From the NCBI RefSeq assembly GCF_000024865.1, contig NC_013595.1, forward strand, positions 5,332,001 through 5,396,000: DNA of 64,000 nucleotides. Direction: 5' to 3'. This stretch comes from Streptosporangium roseum DSM 43021 (GTDB taxonomy: Bacteria; Actinomycetota; Actinomycetes; Streptosporangiales; Streptosporangiaceae). A model generated the notes under the pieces. It had not been told where the DNA came from and made no database searches. It was given only the letters and a program-made list of their open reading frames with translations. Positions within the stretch are counted from its first letter, which is position 1. Each line of letters opens with the position of its first letter. The translations under genes and the position numbers were made by a program. Shown piece by piece: positions 24,534-33,320 of this stretch.

Positions 24534-26459
24534 TCATGCGATGACGTCCAGACCGGTAGCCGCAGGCCGCTCGGCCCGCAGCACACTGCCGACGACGTCA
24601 CCGTCGACGGTCTCGTGTTCCACCAGGATCGCCGCGAGCCGGTGGAGAGCGCCGCGGTGAGCACGCAGCAGGTCGATCGCGCGCTTCTCGGCCTCGCCGA
24701 GAAGCCGGGCCACTTCTTCGTCGATGATCTTCTGGGTCCGCTCGGAGTACGGCTTGCGCCGGAAGTCCTCCATGTCCTCGCCGAGGTACTGAGGGCTGGC
24801 CGAGGAGTAGCCGACCGGGCCGAGTGCAGGCGACAGGCCGAAGTCGCGCACCATGCGAGTGGCGATCTGCGTGGCGGCCGCCAGGTCGTTGGCGGCGCCG
24901 GTGGAGCCTTCGCCGAGGACGACCAGTTCCGCGGCCCGTCCGCCGAGCCGTACGGCGAGCAGGTCGGCCAGGTAACTCTCGCTGTAGAGGTGCCGCTCGG
25001 CTTCGGGCAGCTGCTCGGTGACGCCGAGCGTCAGACCGGCGGGAAGGATGGTCACCTTCGCGACCGGGTCGGCGTGCTCACACAACGTGGCGAGCAGAGC
25101 ATGCCCGGACTCGTGCACGGCCACCGCGTGGCGCTCTTGCGGAAGCAGGGCGTTGGAGGTCTCCCGGCGGCCGAGCAGCACCCGGTCGCGTGCCGCGTCG
25201 AGGTCATGGGCGTCGATGGTCGTGCGGTCCGCCCTGACGGCGTTGATGGCGGCCTCGTTGACGAGGTTGGCCAGGTCGGCGCCGGAGAACCCCGGTGTGC
25301 CACGAGCGATCACACCGAGATCGACGTCCGGGGCAAGATGCTTTCCGGCCGCGTGAACGGCCAGGATCGCCGCCCGCTCGACCTGGTTGGGCAGCGGCAC
25401 GGTCACCTGCCGGTCGAAGCGGCCGGGACGCAGCAGGGCCGGATCAAGGGTCTCCGGCCGGTTCGTCGCGGCCAGGACGACGATTCCGCTGCTCTGATCG
25501 AAGCCGTCCATCTCGGCCAGCAGCTGGTTGAGCGTCTGCTCGCGTTCGTCGTTGCCGCCGGTGACCGCCCCGCCTCGGCGTCCGCCGATGGCGTCGATCT
25601 CGTCGATGAAGACGATGGAGGGCGCGCGTCTGCGCGCTTCGTCGAAGAGGTCGCGGACCCGCGAGGCGCCCACGCCGACGAACATCTCCACGAACGCCGA
25701 ACCGGTGACCGACAGGAACGGTACGGCTGCTTCCCCGGCCACGGCGCGCGCGATGAGCGTCTTTCCCGTCCCGGGAGGGCCCACCATGATCACGCCTCGG
25801 GGTGGCTTCGCGCCCGCCGCCGCGTACCGCTCGGGGGCGCGCAGGAAGTCCACGACCTCGCTGATCTCCTGCTTGACGCCGTCATAACCGGCGACGTCGC
25901 CGAACCGGGTCGTCGGCCGCTCCGCCTCGATGATTTTCGCTCGTGATCGGCCGAACCCTCCGATACCGCCGGCGAGGGATTGCTGAGCCTTCCGTCCGCT
26001 CCACATGAACAGGCCGATGAGCAGCGCCAACGGCAGGAAGCTGATGAGGATCGACCCCAGGGAGCCTTCGGAGCGGGTCGCGGTGATCTGAACATGGTTG
26101 GACTGAAGCTGGGCGTCCAGCCGGCCGACGTTGAGGGCTGTGGGAATCTGGGTGGTGAACCTCGCACCGTTCTTCAGGTCGCCGGACACCGCCCCATGAT
26201 CGTCGATCGTCACCGCCTTGACCTGCCCGGCATTCACCTTGGCCACGAAGTCGCTGTAGGAGTACGGCGTGGCCGCCGACCCGGTGAACATGATGGGTAT
26301 CAGCAGCCACGACAGGAAGATCAGCGTCGCCGCGGGCAGCAGCCAGCTCCGCCAGCCGGACGGCGGCGGATTCGTCGGCGGAGGTGGGGGCTCGTTCGGC
26401 GGCCCTGGCTTCGCTTTACCCGTCATGTGCCGGCCGCACAGCCGAACTCGCGTGATCAT
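24534..26459 (-). CDS. ftsH: ATP-dependent zinc metalloprotease FtsH
   Basis: About 641 residues. A proline-rich N-terminal stretch (NEPPPPPTNPPP) precedes membrane segment 1 (about 39-58), an extracytoplasmic domain, and segment 2 (about 136-154). The AAA module has Walker A GPPGTGKT (227-234) and Walker B FIDEID (284-289). The protease site is HESGH at 449-453, with the later Asp ligand in AANDLAAAT. It degrades membrane and damaged soluble proteins. The ATG at 26459 has GGGGAG upstream; ATG 26426 is an alternative. Its promoter region carries two degenerate DosR-like boxes, so this is likely a stress-specific paralogue rather than the housekeeping FtsH. Confidence 0.92.
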   Translation of the reverse strand: MITRVRLCGRHMTGKAKPGPPNEPPPPPTNPPPSGWRSWLLPAATLIFLSWLLIPIMFTGSAATPYSYSDFVAKVNAGQVKAVTIDDHGAVSGDLKNGARFTTQIPTALNVGRLDAQLQSNHVQITATRSEGSLGSILISFLPLALLIGLFMWSGRKAQQSLAGGIGGFGRSRAKIIEAERPTTRFGDVAGYDGVKQEISEVVDFLRAPERYAAAGAKPPRGVIMVGPPGTGKTLIARAVAGEAAVPFLSVTGSAFVEMFVGVGASRVRDLFDEARRRAPSIVFIDEIDAIGGRRGGAVTGGNDEREQTLNQLLAEMDGFDQSSGIVVLAATNRPETLDPALLRPGRFDRQVTVPLPNQVERAAILAVHAAGKHLAPDVDLGVIARGTPGFSGADLANLVNEAAINAVRADRTTIDAHDLDAARDRVLLGRRETSNALLPQERHAVAVHESGHALLATLCEHADPVAKVTILPAGLTLGVTEQLPEAERHLYSESYLADLLAVRLGGRAAELVVLGEGSTGAANDLAAATQIATRMVRDFGLSPALGPVGYSSASPQYLGEDMEDFRRKPYSERTQKIIDEEVARLLGEAEKRAIDLLRAHRGALHRLAAILVEHETVDGDVVGSVLRAERPAATGLDVIA

Positions 26460-26525
26460 CAGCCGGTCTCCCCATCGGTTTCCCTGCTCACCGCCAGTTT
26501 TCAACCACACGACAGAGGTGCAGCA

Positions 26526-26561
26526 GGGCCGAAAGGCCCGAAGACCAGGACGGAAGGCCCC
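26526..26561. promoter_or_regulatory. Degenerate DosR-like boxes between ftsH and APH-AAA gene
   Basis: Read on the minus strand, GGGCC-TTTC-GGCCC (26526-26539, a perfect palindrome apart from the core) and GGGGCC-TTCC-GTCCT (around 26547-26561). Both keep the layout of the island motif, with GGGCC replacing GGGAC. Confidence 0.45.
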
Positions 26562-26649
26562 TCCGCAGGCCGACGCCCTCACCCGGTCATCGATACGGTC
26601 TGTCACCGACCGCCCGATTCATAGGCCATGGCCGGGGGAGGAATCAGGC

Positions 26650-28251
26650 ATGGGGGAGTCTGTCCCACTCATCCGAGCCGGCATCCGAAACGGGCGCCAC
26701 CCGCTCATCCCGGCCTGGATCGCCTGGATGGCAGACCCGGACGTGGAGGCATCATCGATGAGAGCATGGGCGCAGATCAAGGAGACGCATATCGGCGTCG
26801 TGGTTCTCCTCGGAGATCACGCTTTCAAACTGAAGAAACCGGTGAATTTCGGCTTCGTGGACTTCACCACCCGGCAGGCGCGGGAGAGGATCTGCCATGA
26901 GGAGGTGGAGCTGAACCGGCGGCTGGCCCCGGATGTCTACGAGGGAGTCGCCGACGTGCTCGGCACGGATGGGCAGGTCTGTGAGCATCTCGTTGTGATG
27001 CGGCGTATGCCCGAAGAACGCCGCCTCGCCGCCATGATCGATTCAGGGAAACCGGTCGAGGAACACCTGCGGCAGATCGCCCGGATGGTCGCGAGCATGC
27101 ACGGGCGCTCCCGCCACAGCCCCCAGATCGACCAGCAGGGAAGCGGGCAGGCGCTACGTTCACGGTGGAGCGCGAGCTTCGATCAGGTCCGAGCACTTCC
27201 CGAGCCGGTCCTCGGCCCCGAGGTCGTCGGGGAGATCGAACGGCTCACGCTGCGCTTCCTCGACGGTCGCGGTCCCCTGTTCACCGCACGTATCGATGAG
27301 GGCCGCATCGTGGACGGCCATGGTGACCTGCTCGCAGAGGACATCTTCTGCCTGGACGACGGGCCACGGATTTTGGACTGCCTGGAGTTCGACGAACGGC
27401 TGCGCTTTGTCGACGGCCTTGACGACGTGGCTTTCCTGGCCATGGACTTGGAACGGCTGGGGGCGCCGCGGCTGGCGGAGGTGTTCTTGCACCAGTACAC
27501 CGAGTTCACCGGCGACCCCGCGCCGCCCTCGCTGTGGCATCACTATGTCGCCTACCGGGCTTTCGTCCGCGCCAAGGTCGCCTGCTTGCGGCGCGGGCAG
27601 GGAGACTCCGGTGCCGCCTGGGAGGCTCGCCGGTTCGCCGATCTCACACTGCGCCACCTGCAGGCAGGCACGGTACCTCTGATTCTCGTCGGCGGTGCCC
27701 CGGGAGCCGGCAAATCGACCCTGGCCGCTGCCCTCGCCGACCGTCTCGGTTACACGGTGCTGAACAGCGACCGCGTCCGCAAGGAAATGGCCGGCATCTC
27801 GCCTGACCAGTCCGCCTCCGCTCCCTTCGGCGAAGGCATCTACGACCCTGAACACACCGAACGCACCTACGACGAGTTGCTGTCGCGAGCCGGGAAGCTG
27901 CTTGAGCGCGGAGAGCCGGTCATCCTCGACGCCTCATGGGGCGGCGCCGGGCACCGGGCAGCGGCCGATCGCGTCGCCCAGCGCACCTCCAGCGACCTGG
28001 TGGCCTTGCGTTGCACCGCTCTGCCGCAGGTCGCCGCCGAGCGCCTCGCCCGCCGTACCGGTGCCGTCTCAGACGCCGATCAGGCGATCGGCGCGGCCGT
28101 GGCGGCGAGGATGGCCCCTTGGCCCGACGCGGTCGAGATCGACACCAGCGCATCTCCGGAACAGGCGCTGGAGCGGGCGTTGGCGGTGATCAACGCTTCT
28201 CCGGCCCCTGTTTCCTGGCGGTTCCGGCGCCCTCAGATGGAACCCGACTGA
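26650..28251 (+). CDS. APH-like kinase / AAA ATPase fusion (Rv2004c-like)
   Basis: A 533-residue protein. The N-terminal two thirds resemble aminoglycoside phosphotransferase-like kinases: ETHIGVVVLLGDHAFKLKKP near 45, then HGDLLAEDIFCLDD near 223, which is a Brenner-type catalytic loop with Asp and Asn replaced by Asp. The C-terminal third is a P-loop kinase with GGAPGAGKST near 350 and an ILDASW block. M. tuberculosis Rv2004c, a DosR-regulon gene, has this architecture; the substrate is unknown. The ATG is chosen because GGGGGAGGAA lies just upstream. It is divergent from ftsH over a shared box region. Confidence 0.85.
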   Translation: MGESVPLIRAGIRNGRHPLIPAWIAWMADPDVEASSMRAWAQIKETHIGVVVLLGDHAFKLKKPVNFGFVDFTTRQARERICHEEVELNRRLAPDVYEGVADVLGTDGQVCEHLVVMRRMPEERRLAAMIDSGKPVEEHLRQIARMVASMHGRSRHSPQIDQQGSGQALRSRWSASFDQVRALPEPVLGPEVVGEIERLTLRFLDGRGPLFTARIDEGRIVDGHGDLLAEDIFCLDDGPRILDCLEFDERLRFVDGLDDVAFLAMDLERLGAPRLAEVFLHQYTEFTGDPAPPSLWHHYVAYRAFVRAKVACLRRGQGDSGAAWEARRFADLTLRHLQAGTVPLILVGGAPGAGKSTLAAALADRLGYTVLNSDRVRKEMAGISPDQSASAPFGEGIYDPEHTERTYDELLSRAGKLLERGEPVILDASWGGAGHRAAADRVAQRTSSDLVALRCTALPQVAAERLARRTGAVSDADQAIGAAVAARMAPWPDAVEIDTSASPEQALERALAVINASPAPVSWRFRRPQMEPD

Positions 28252-28403
28252 TCATTCGCATCGTTCGGGTAAAAACGGGCCTGACGGAAACGTATGACTG
28301 CCTTGGCTCACCGAGCTGCTGGGCACAGAAGTTACGCATGCCACCGGAAGGACCCGGGAATCGCCACGTGGATCTTCCCATCCCCTGCAGCCGGGCAGCG
28401 CAG

Positions 28404-30104
28404 TTAGGTCAGCGGCACACTCCACATCAGGCAGGTGCCGCCCCCTGGGCGAGATTCGACCGTGAAAGAGCCGTCGAGGCGTTCGGCCCGGTCCTGGAGA
28501 TTGCGCAGCCCGCTGCGCCGGCCGCCCTCCGGCACCCCCAGCCCGTCGTCGATGACGGTGAGGACGAGCCGGTCCTCACCCGCCTCGACCGCCACCTCGA
28601 CCTTGGAGGCCCGGGCGTGACGCACGACGTTGGACAGCGCCTCCCTCAGCACGGCCAGCAACTGCTCGGCGACCTGGTCCGGCACCATGGCGTCGAGGCG
28701 GCCTTCCATGGTCAGAGCCGGCATGAAGCCCAGGTGGCCTCGGGCGCCCTCTACCAGTCCTGTGATCTGCGCGCGCAGCCCCTCCGCACCGTCTTCCGAA
28801 GAGATCTGCAGGGCGAAAATGGTCGAGCGGATCTGCCGGATGGTCGCATCCAGCTCATCGATCGAGGTTTGCAGCCGAGCCGAGGCCTCCGGTCTGTCGA
28901 CCAGCCGCACCGTGCTCATCAGCGTCATCGCCACGGCGAACAATCTTTGGATCACCACGTCATGCAGATCCTTGGCGATCCGGTCGCGATCTTCCAGCAG
29001 CCCCAGCCGCTCGGCGTCCATCCGGCTCTCGGCCAGCTCCAACGCGATCGCGGCCTGCCCGGCGAAGGCGTGCAGGGTATGCAACTCCGCCTGGCTGAAC
29101 GGCAGCCGGCCCGAGCGCTTGCCCAGCGACAGCACGCCGCGCACGCTGCCCGGCGCGCCGATCGGCACCACGGCCACCGGTCCCAGCGAGACGTAGTCGG
29201 CGATCGCGATCGGCACCTCGGCCTCGGCCGGATCAGCCACCATCAACGGCTCACCGCTGGTGAACGCTCGGCCCGCCAAAGAGTCGGCGACCGGCGCCTG
29301 CGCACAGGCCACCTCCTCACAGGCCAGCCCATCGGCGATCACCGCCTGCAGGATGCGCCCGCTGTCATCGGGCAACAGCACCGCCACCACGTCGGCGCCG
29401 GCCATCTCCCGCGCACGCCGGGCGATCAACGTGAGCACCTGTCCCGGCTCGGCCCCCGACAGCAAGCTGGTGGTGACCTCCGCTGAGGCCTGCAGCCAGC
29501 GCTCCCGGCGGCGGCTGTCGGCATACAATCGGGCGTTTTCGATGGCCACGCCCGCCGCCGCGGCCAGCGCGGTGACGATCGCCTCATCCTCGGCGTCGAA
29601 CTCCCCTCCGCCGCGCTTCTCGGTCAGGTAGAGGTTGCCGAAGGCCTCCTCCCGCACCCGGATCGGCACCCCCAGAAATGCCCCCATCGGCGGATGCCCC
29701 GGCGGGAACCCGTATGACGCAGGGTGATCGCTGATGTGGGCCAGCCGCAGCGGCCGCGGCTCCTTGATCAGCAAACCCAGCAGGCCCAGGCCGTGCGGCC
29801 AGTGCTCGATCCGGGCGATCTCCTGCTCGCTCAGCCCCACCGGGATGAACTGCACCAGCGTGTTGTGCTCCCCCACCGCTCCCAGCGCCCCGTAGGTGGC
29901 ATCGACCAACATGGTGGCGGTCTCCACGATCCGGCGCAGCACCGTCTCCAGATTCAGATCGCTGCCCACCACCACGACCGCGTTCAACAGTGCGTGCACC
30001 CGGTCCCGGGTGGCCAGCACCGCCTCCAGCCGCATCTGCAGCTCCGACAGGAGCTCATCCAGCCGCATGCTCGGCAGCAATGCGCCGGGCTCGACCTGTG
30101 CCAT
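28404..30104 (-). CDS. Double-GAF sensor histidine kinase (DosS/DevS-like)
   Basis: A 566-residue cytosolic kinase: GAF-A (about 45-190), GAF-B (about 215-350), dimerisation/phosphoacceptor helix DRDRIAKDLHDVVIQRLFA (His381) and an HATPase domain with REALSNVVRHA (Asn492) and DDGLGVP. In DevS/DosS the GAF-A haem ligand His sits in an HHPPM block; the equivalent GHPPMGAFLGVPIRV here has His137, so haem-based O2/NO/CO sensing is plausible. The start ATG at 30104 has a poor ribosome site; 30068 is possible. No response-regulator gene is adjacent. This is the best candidate for the sensor of the surrounding regulon. Confidence 0.87.
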   Translation of the reverse strand: MAQVEPGALLPSMRLDELLSELQMRLEAVLATRDRVHALLNAVVVVGSDLNLETVLRRIVETATMLVDATYGALGAVGEHNTLVQFIPVGLSEQEIARIEHWPHGLGLLGLLIKEPRPLRLAHISDHPASYGFPPGHPPMGAFLGVPIRVREEAFGNLYLTEKRGGGEFDAEDEAIVTALAAAAGVAIENARLYADSRRRERWLQASAEVTTSLLSGAEPGQVLTLIARRAREMAGADVVAVLLPDDSGRILQAVIADGLACEEVACAQAPVADSLAGRAFTSGEPLMVADPAEAEVPIAIADYVSLGPVAVVPIGAPGSVRGVLSLGKRSGRLPFSQAELHTLHAFAGQAAIALELAESRMDAERLGLLEDRDRIAKDLHDVVIQRLFAVAMTLMSTVRLVDRPEASARLQTSIDELDATIRQIRSTIFALQISSEDGAEGLRAQITGLVEGARGHLGFMPALTMEGRLDAMVPDQVAEQLLAVLREALSNVVRHARASKVEVAVEAGEDRLVLTVIDDGLGVPEGGRRSGLRNLQDRAERLDGSFTVESRPGGGTCLMWSVPLT

Positions 30105-30545
30105 ACCTATGAGTTTCGCATCCGAACAGTTGAACGCCCGGCCCGACACCAGGTCGGGCGTTGAACCGGCTGTTTGCAGGATCGGATCGCCGTACCGGCC
30201 GGGTGCGCCCCGTCGGCCACCGCGCCCCTGAAGGGGGCGTGGTCCCCTTCCTTCACCTTGATGGACAGCGGCACCGATCTTGTTCAAGGAGCCGGTCCGT
30301 GACAGCCGGGCGCCCCCGGCGTTGCCGAGCGAAAGCGCTGAACAGGTTTTATGCGGTGGTCGAAAGACCCGGTAATCGAGGACCTCCGGCCTCTGCCCCG
30401 CCGATCCCGATGGCGGTGAGATGAAGGGGTGAGGAGCCCGGCGACAACTGAGCGGGCGGGGCTTCCCCATCGCCCGCAATCCGGACAGCCACGAAGCCAT
30501 ACAGGCTCTCGGCCGGGCCCACGTGCGAGTGAAGGAGGTTCAGCG
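30105..30545. other. Divergent regulatory region, sensor kinase / CBS protein
   Basis: A 441-base gap with no convincing gene. It holds the box at 30366-30392 and, nearer the kinase, a degenerate one at 30233-30247 (minus strand GGGGACCACGCCCCC). The remainder shows nothing I recognise. Confidence 0.5.
30366..30392. promoter_or_regulatory. DosR-like bipartite box before CBS-BON gene
   Basis: GACCC (30366-30370), eight bases, AGGACCTCCGGCCT (30379-30392), 153 bases upstream of the CBS-BON ATG. Confidence 0.55.
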
Positions 30546-31244
30546 ATGCGCGTTGAGGTCAAGGATGTCATGACCACGCAGGTGTCCTCGGTCAACGGCA
30601 GCACTCCGTTCAAGGACGTCGCAGAAGTGCTCATCGCTCACGGCGTCAGCGCACTGCCTGTCGTCGACGGCGAAGGACACGTCATCGGAGTCGTCTCCGA
30701 AGCGGATCTCCTCCGTAAGGAGGAGTTCCGGGAGCGGTACTACCGCGAGGGGTACCGGCCGCCGCTACGCGCCCGGCTGCGCCACCGGCTGAGCCAGGAG
30801 GGCACCGACGGCGGCAAAGCCCATGGAGACACCGCCGCGCAGCTCATGACCGCCCCTGCGGTCACGATCGGGCCACGCGCCTCGATCGTGACGGCGGTAC
30901 GGCTCATGGAGGAGCACGGCGTCAAAAGACTGCCCGTGGTAGACGACGCCGGCCTTCTCGAAGGCATCGTCAGCCGCCGTGACCTGCTGAAGGTCTTCGT
31001 CCGCCGGGACGCAGACATCGCCGATGAGGTGCGCGAGGAGATCCTCCGGCGCACCCTGTGGCCGCAGCCCAACGACGCCACCGCCACCGTCGCCCAGGGG
31101 ATCGTCACGCTGACCGGGCGCATGCACCGGCGCAGTGACGCCCAGTTCGCAGCGCGGATGGCCGGCCGGGTGAACGGGGTCGTCGACGTGATAGACAACC
31201 TGCAATGGGATCAAGACGACACCCCGGTCTGGACAGGGCGGTAA
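30546..31244 (+). CDS. CBS-pair and BON domain protein
   Basis: A 232-residue paralogue of the protein at 3727-4407: both begin with VKDVMT, share SALPVVD/SAVPVLD and GVVSEADLLRKEE, and have GIVSRRDLLKVF in the second CBS unit. CBS1 is about 5-62, CBS2 about 97-155, BON about 160-225. A role as an adenylate-sensing regulator is inferred from CBS domains. AAGGAGG eight bases before ATG 30546 decides the start against the open frame upstream. It is convergent with another CBS-BON gene. Confidence 0.87.
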   Translation: MRVEVKDVMTTQVSSVNGSTPFKDVAEVLIAHGVSALPVVDGEGHVIGVVSEADLLRKEEFRERYYREGYRPPLRARLRHRLSQEGTDGGKAHGDTAAQLMTAPAVTIGPRASIVTAVRLMEEHGVKRLPVVDDAGLLEGIVSRRDLLKVFVRRDADIADEVREEILRRTLWPQPNDATATVAQGIVTLTGRMHRRSDAQFAARMAGRVNGVVDVIDNLQWDQDDTPVWTGR

Positions 31245-31327
31245 AGATACCGGCCCGCCACGGTGTGGCGGAGCTACGCGAGCACGCCGTGCCCGCATCG
31301 GACATCGACCACCGTGGCCGGGTCCTC

Positions 31328-31996
31328 TCAGACACGAAGGGACGGGGTCTCCGTCTGATCGTCGTGACCGTAGGTGGCGTCGACCTGTAGATCCACCACG
31401 CCTTTGATCCGGCGGCCGGCTTCGGTGAGCTGGGCGATCTGCGAGCGCCGGGCCAGTCTGCCCCCGACGCGTACCACGCCGTCGTCCACCGTGATCGCCA
31501 GCGTCCGCGTGTCCAGGTGCAGGCGTGCGATGGCCGCGGCCACGTCCGCCAGGATGTCGGGCGCCCACCGACTGAAGACCTTCAGCAGGTCGACCTGGTG
31601 CACAGTGCCGGTGATCTTCCCGCTGGTGGGGTCGATCACCGGTAACTGCTTGATCCGATGATCGCGCATCAGCCGGGCCGCCTCCCGGATCGGGGTTTCC
31701 GCGCTGACCGTCAATGCCGGACTGGTCATGATCTCCTGGGCGGTCAGCCCGGCGGTTGCCTCGGGCTCCTGGCGCCGCCGGCGGCCCTCGAAAAGAGGCT
31801 CGCCGTAAGAGGTACCCGTCTCCTTCGACAGCAGGTCGTCTTCCGACACCATCCCGACCGGGCGTCCGTCGGTGTCGATCACGGCGACGGCGTTCACCTT
31901 GAAGCGGCGCATGGTCGCCATCAGCTCGGTGCACGTCGCTTGCCGGTGAACCGCGATGGCTACCACACCCATGACGTCTTTCACCTGCGTCACCAT
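31328..31996 (-). CDS. CBS-pair and BON domain protein
   Basis: A 222-residue CBS1-CBS2-BON protein, more divergent than the other two (MVTQVKDVMGVVAIAVHRQAT; GMVSEDDLLSKE; QLPVIDPTSGKITGTVHQVDLLKVF). The BON-like part is TLAITVDDGVVRVGG. It lies 39 bases downstream of a Usp gene on the same strand and has no box of its own, so it is probably the second gene of a usp-CBS operon driven by the long inverted repeat at 32993-33030. Confidence 0.86.
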   Translation of the reverse strand: MVTQVKDVMGVVAIAVHRQATCTELMATMRRFKVNAVAVIDTDGRPVGMVSEDDLLSKETGTSYGEPLFEGRRRRQEPEATAGLTAQEIMTSPALTVSAETPIREAARLMRDHRIKQLPVIDPTSGKITGTVHQVDLLKVFSRWAPDILADVAAAIARLHLDTRTLAITVDDGVVRVGGRLARRSQIAQLTEAGRRIKGVVDLQVDATYGHDDQTETPSLRV

Positions 31997-32035
31997 GATC
32001 TGTTCCTTGTCTTCGTATCGGTGACGATGCTCTGA

Positions 32036-32944
32036 TCAGCCTTCGGAAGCATGGGAGGCGGAAAGTGGGGCCTTGGCCTGCGGTGGGTTTTCCTTCAGGA
32101 CAGGGACGACCGCGACGGCACAGAACGCATGCTGAAGGATCGAGGCGGTCACCGAGCCGAGCCTGCCGTGCCCGCGTGCGCCGCCGACCACCATCAAAGC
32201 GGCCTCCTTCGACAGATCTGACAGGGCGTCTTTGGGTGATGCGGCGACAAAGTAGGTGCGCACCGACACCGTGGGATGGTCGGCCTGCCAGGGCTGCAAC
32301 CGCTCCAGCATGTCGTCCTCGGCCGCCTCCGTGACGGCCCGCGTGTCGGGCACCAGCGGCATCGGCGCGCTCCACGCCATCGGCTGCAGGTGTCCGGCGT
32401 GCACCGCGACCAGGGGCAGCCTCCGGATGTCGGCCTCGGCGAAGGCGAACTCGATCGCCGCGTCGGGCGTGTGCCCGGTCATGCCCACCACCACGGCCCC
32501 GCGGTGGCGCGGGACGGGGATCGGGCCGGGCCCGCGCACGACGATCACCGGGCAGCGCGCGTGCGCCGCCACGTAGCCGGCCACCGACCCCACAACGGTC
32601 CTGGCCAGGGCGCCCATGCCGCGCGAGCCCACCACGACCAGCTCCGCGCGGGCCGACAGCTCCACCAGCCGCTCGGCGGCGGCCCCCTCGTACAGATCGA
32701 CGGCGACGTCGGTGATCGTGCTGCACGAGCGGGCGCAGTCACCCCCGTGGTACAGCACGTGCTCGGCGGCTTTGCGCAGGTGGCCTCTGGCCTCCTCGTC
32801 GGCCTCGCCGTACGGCCACCGCCACGCGTGGGTCACCGTCAGCGGCAGCTTCCTCAGCTCGGCCTCGTCCATCGCCCACTCCAGGGCCTGCATGGAGAAG
32901 TCGGAGCCGTCATAGCCGACGACGATGCCGTGGGAATCAGTCAT
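32036..32944 (-). CDS. Universal stress protein, second ATP site degenerate
   Basis: A 302-residue double-Usp protein, paralogous to 16236-17114. First domain intact (VVGYDGSDFSMQAL; GSRGMGALARTVVGS). The second loop reads GGARGHGRLGSVTAS and lacks the normal G-9x-G(S/T) layout. The ATG at 32944 is chosen because GGGAGG is eight bases upstream; the GTG nine bases earlier lies inside that ribosome site. It is followed 39 bases later by a CBS-BON gene. Confidence 0.9.
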   Translation of the reverse strand: MTDSHGIVVGYDGSDFSMQALEWAMDEAELRKLPLTVTHAWRWPYGEADEEARGHLRKAAEHVLYHGGDCARSCSTITDVAVDLYEGAAAERLVELSARAELVVVGSRGMGALARTVVGSVAGYVAAHARCPVIVVRGPGPIPVPRHRGAVVVGMTGHTPDAAIEFAFAEADIRRLPLVAVHAGHLQPMAWSAPMPLVPDTRAVTEAAEDDMLERLQPWQADHPTVSVRTYFVAASPKDALSDLSKEAALMVVGGARGHGRLGSVTASILQHAFCAVAVVPVLKENPPQAKAPLSASHASEG

Positions 32945-32992
32945 CGCTTCCACCTCCCTTCTCAGGATCGGCGGCAGAGGCCTCAGCGTGGC

Positions 32993-33030
32993 AGGGCGGA
33001 AGGTCCCACCGGCGTGGGACCTTCCGCCCT
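32993..33030. promoter_or_regulatory. Perfect 17-base inverted repeat containing the DosR-like motif
   Basis: AGGGCGGAAGGTCCCAC (32993-33009), a four-base loop CGGC, then its exact complement GTGGGACCTTCCGCCCT (33014-33030). It includes GTCCC-N8-GGGAC and two facing copies of the GGGACCTTCC arm. It lies 48-86 bases upstream of the Usp ATG at 32944. This is the most symmetrical copy in the window. Confidence 0.7.
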
Positions 33031-33165
33031 GATTCCCGCTATGGCCCTGGTCGGAGGGTGTGGGGCCGCCATGCCTGGCCGGGCGGATGGGACGGCGAAG
33101 GCCGCCGGCTCCGTGTGCCGAGGCACGACGGCCATGACCGCCGGGGCGGCCGCGGTGAGAGGTGT

Positions 33166-33180
33166 GGGACCTTCGCCCCT
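33166..33180. promoter_or_regulatory. DosR-like box before usp
   Basis: GGGACCTTCGCCCCT, a strong right arm without the GTCCC half-site at N8. It lies 140 bases before the GTG start of the rightward Usp gene. Confidence 0.5.
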
Positions 33181-33320
33181 ACCTGGCAGGGAACGGCCCG
33201 GCAAGTATGGAGGGCAGGAACCGCGGCCGCATGAGGCGGTCACAGGGTTCCATACGGCCCCGGGTCCGGCTGCCGCGACCAGGGCGTCGACCCGGTGCGG
33301 GCGAACCTGAGGTGGTGACC

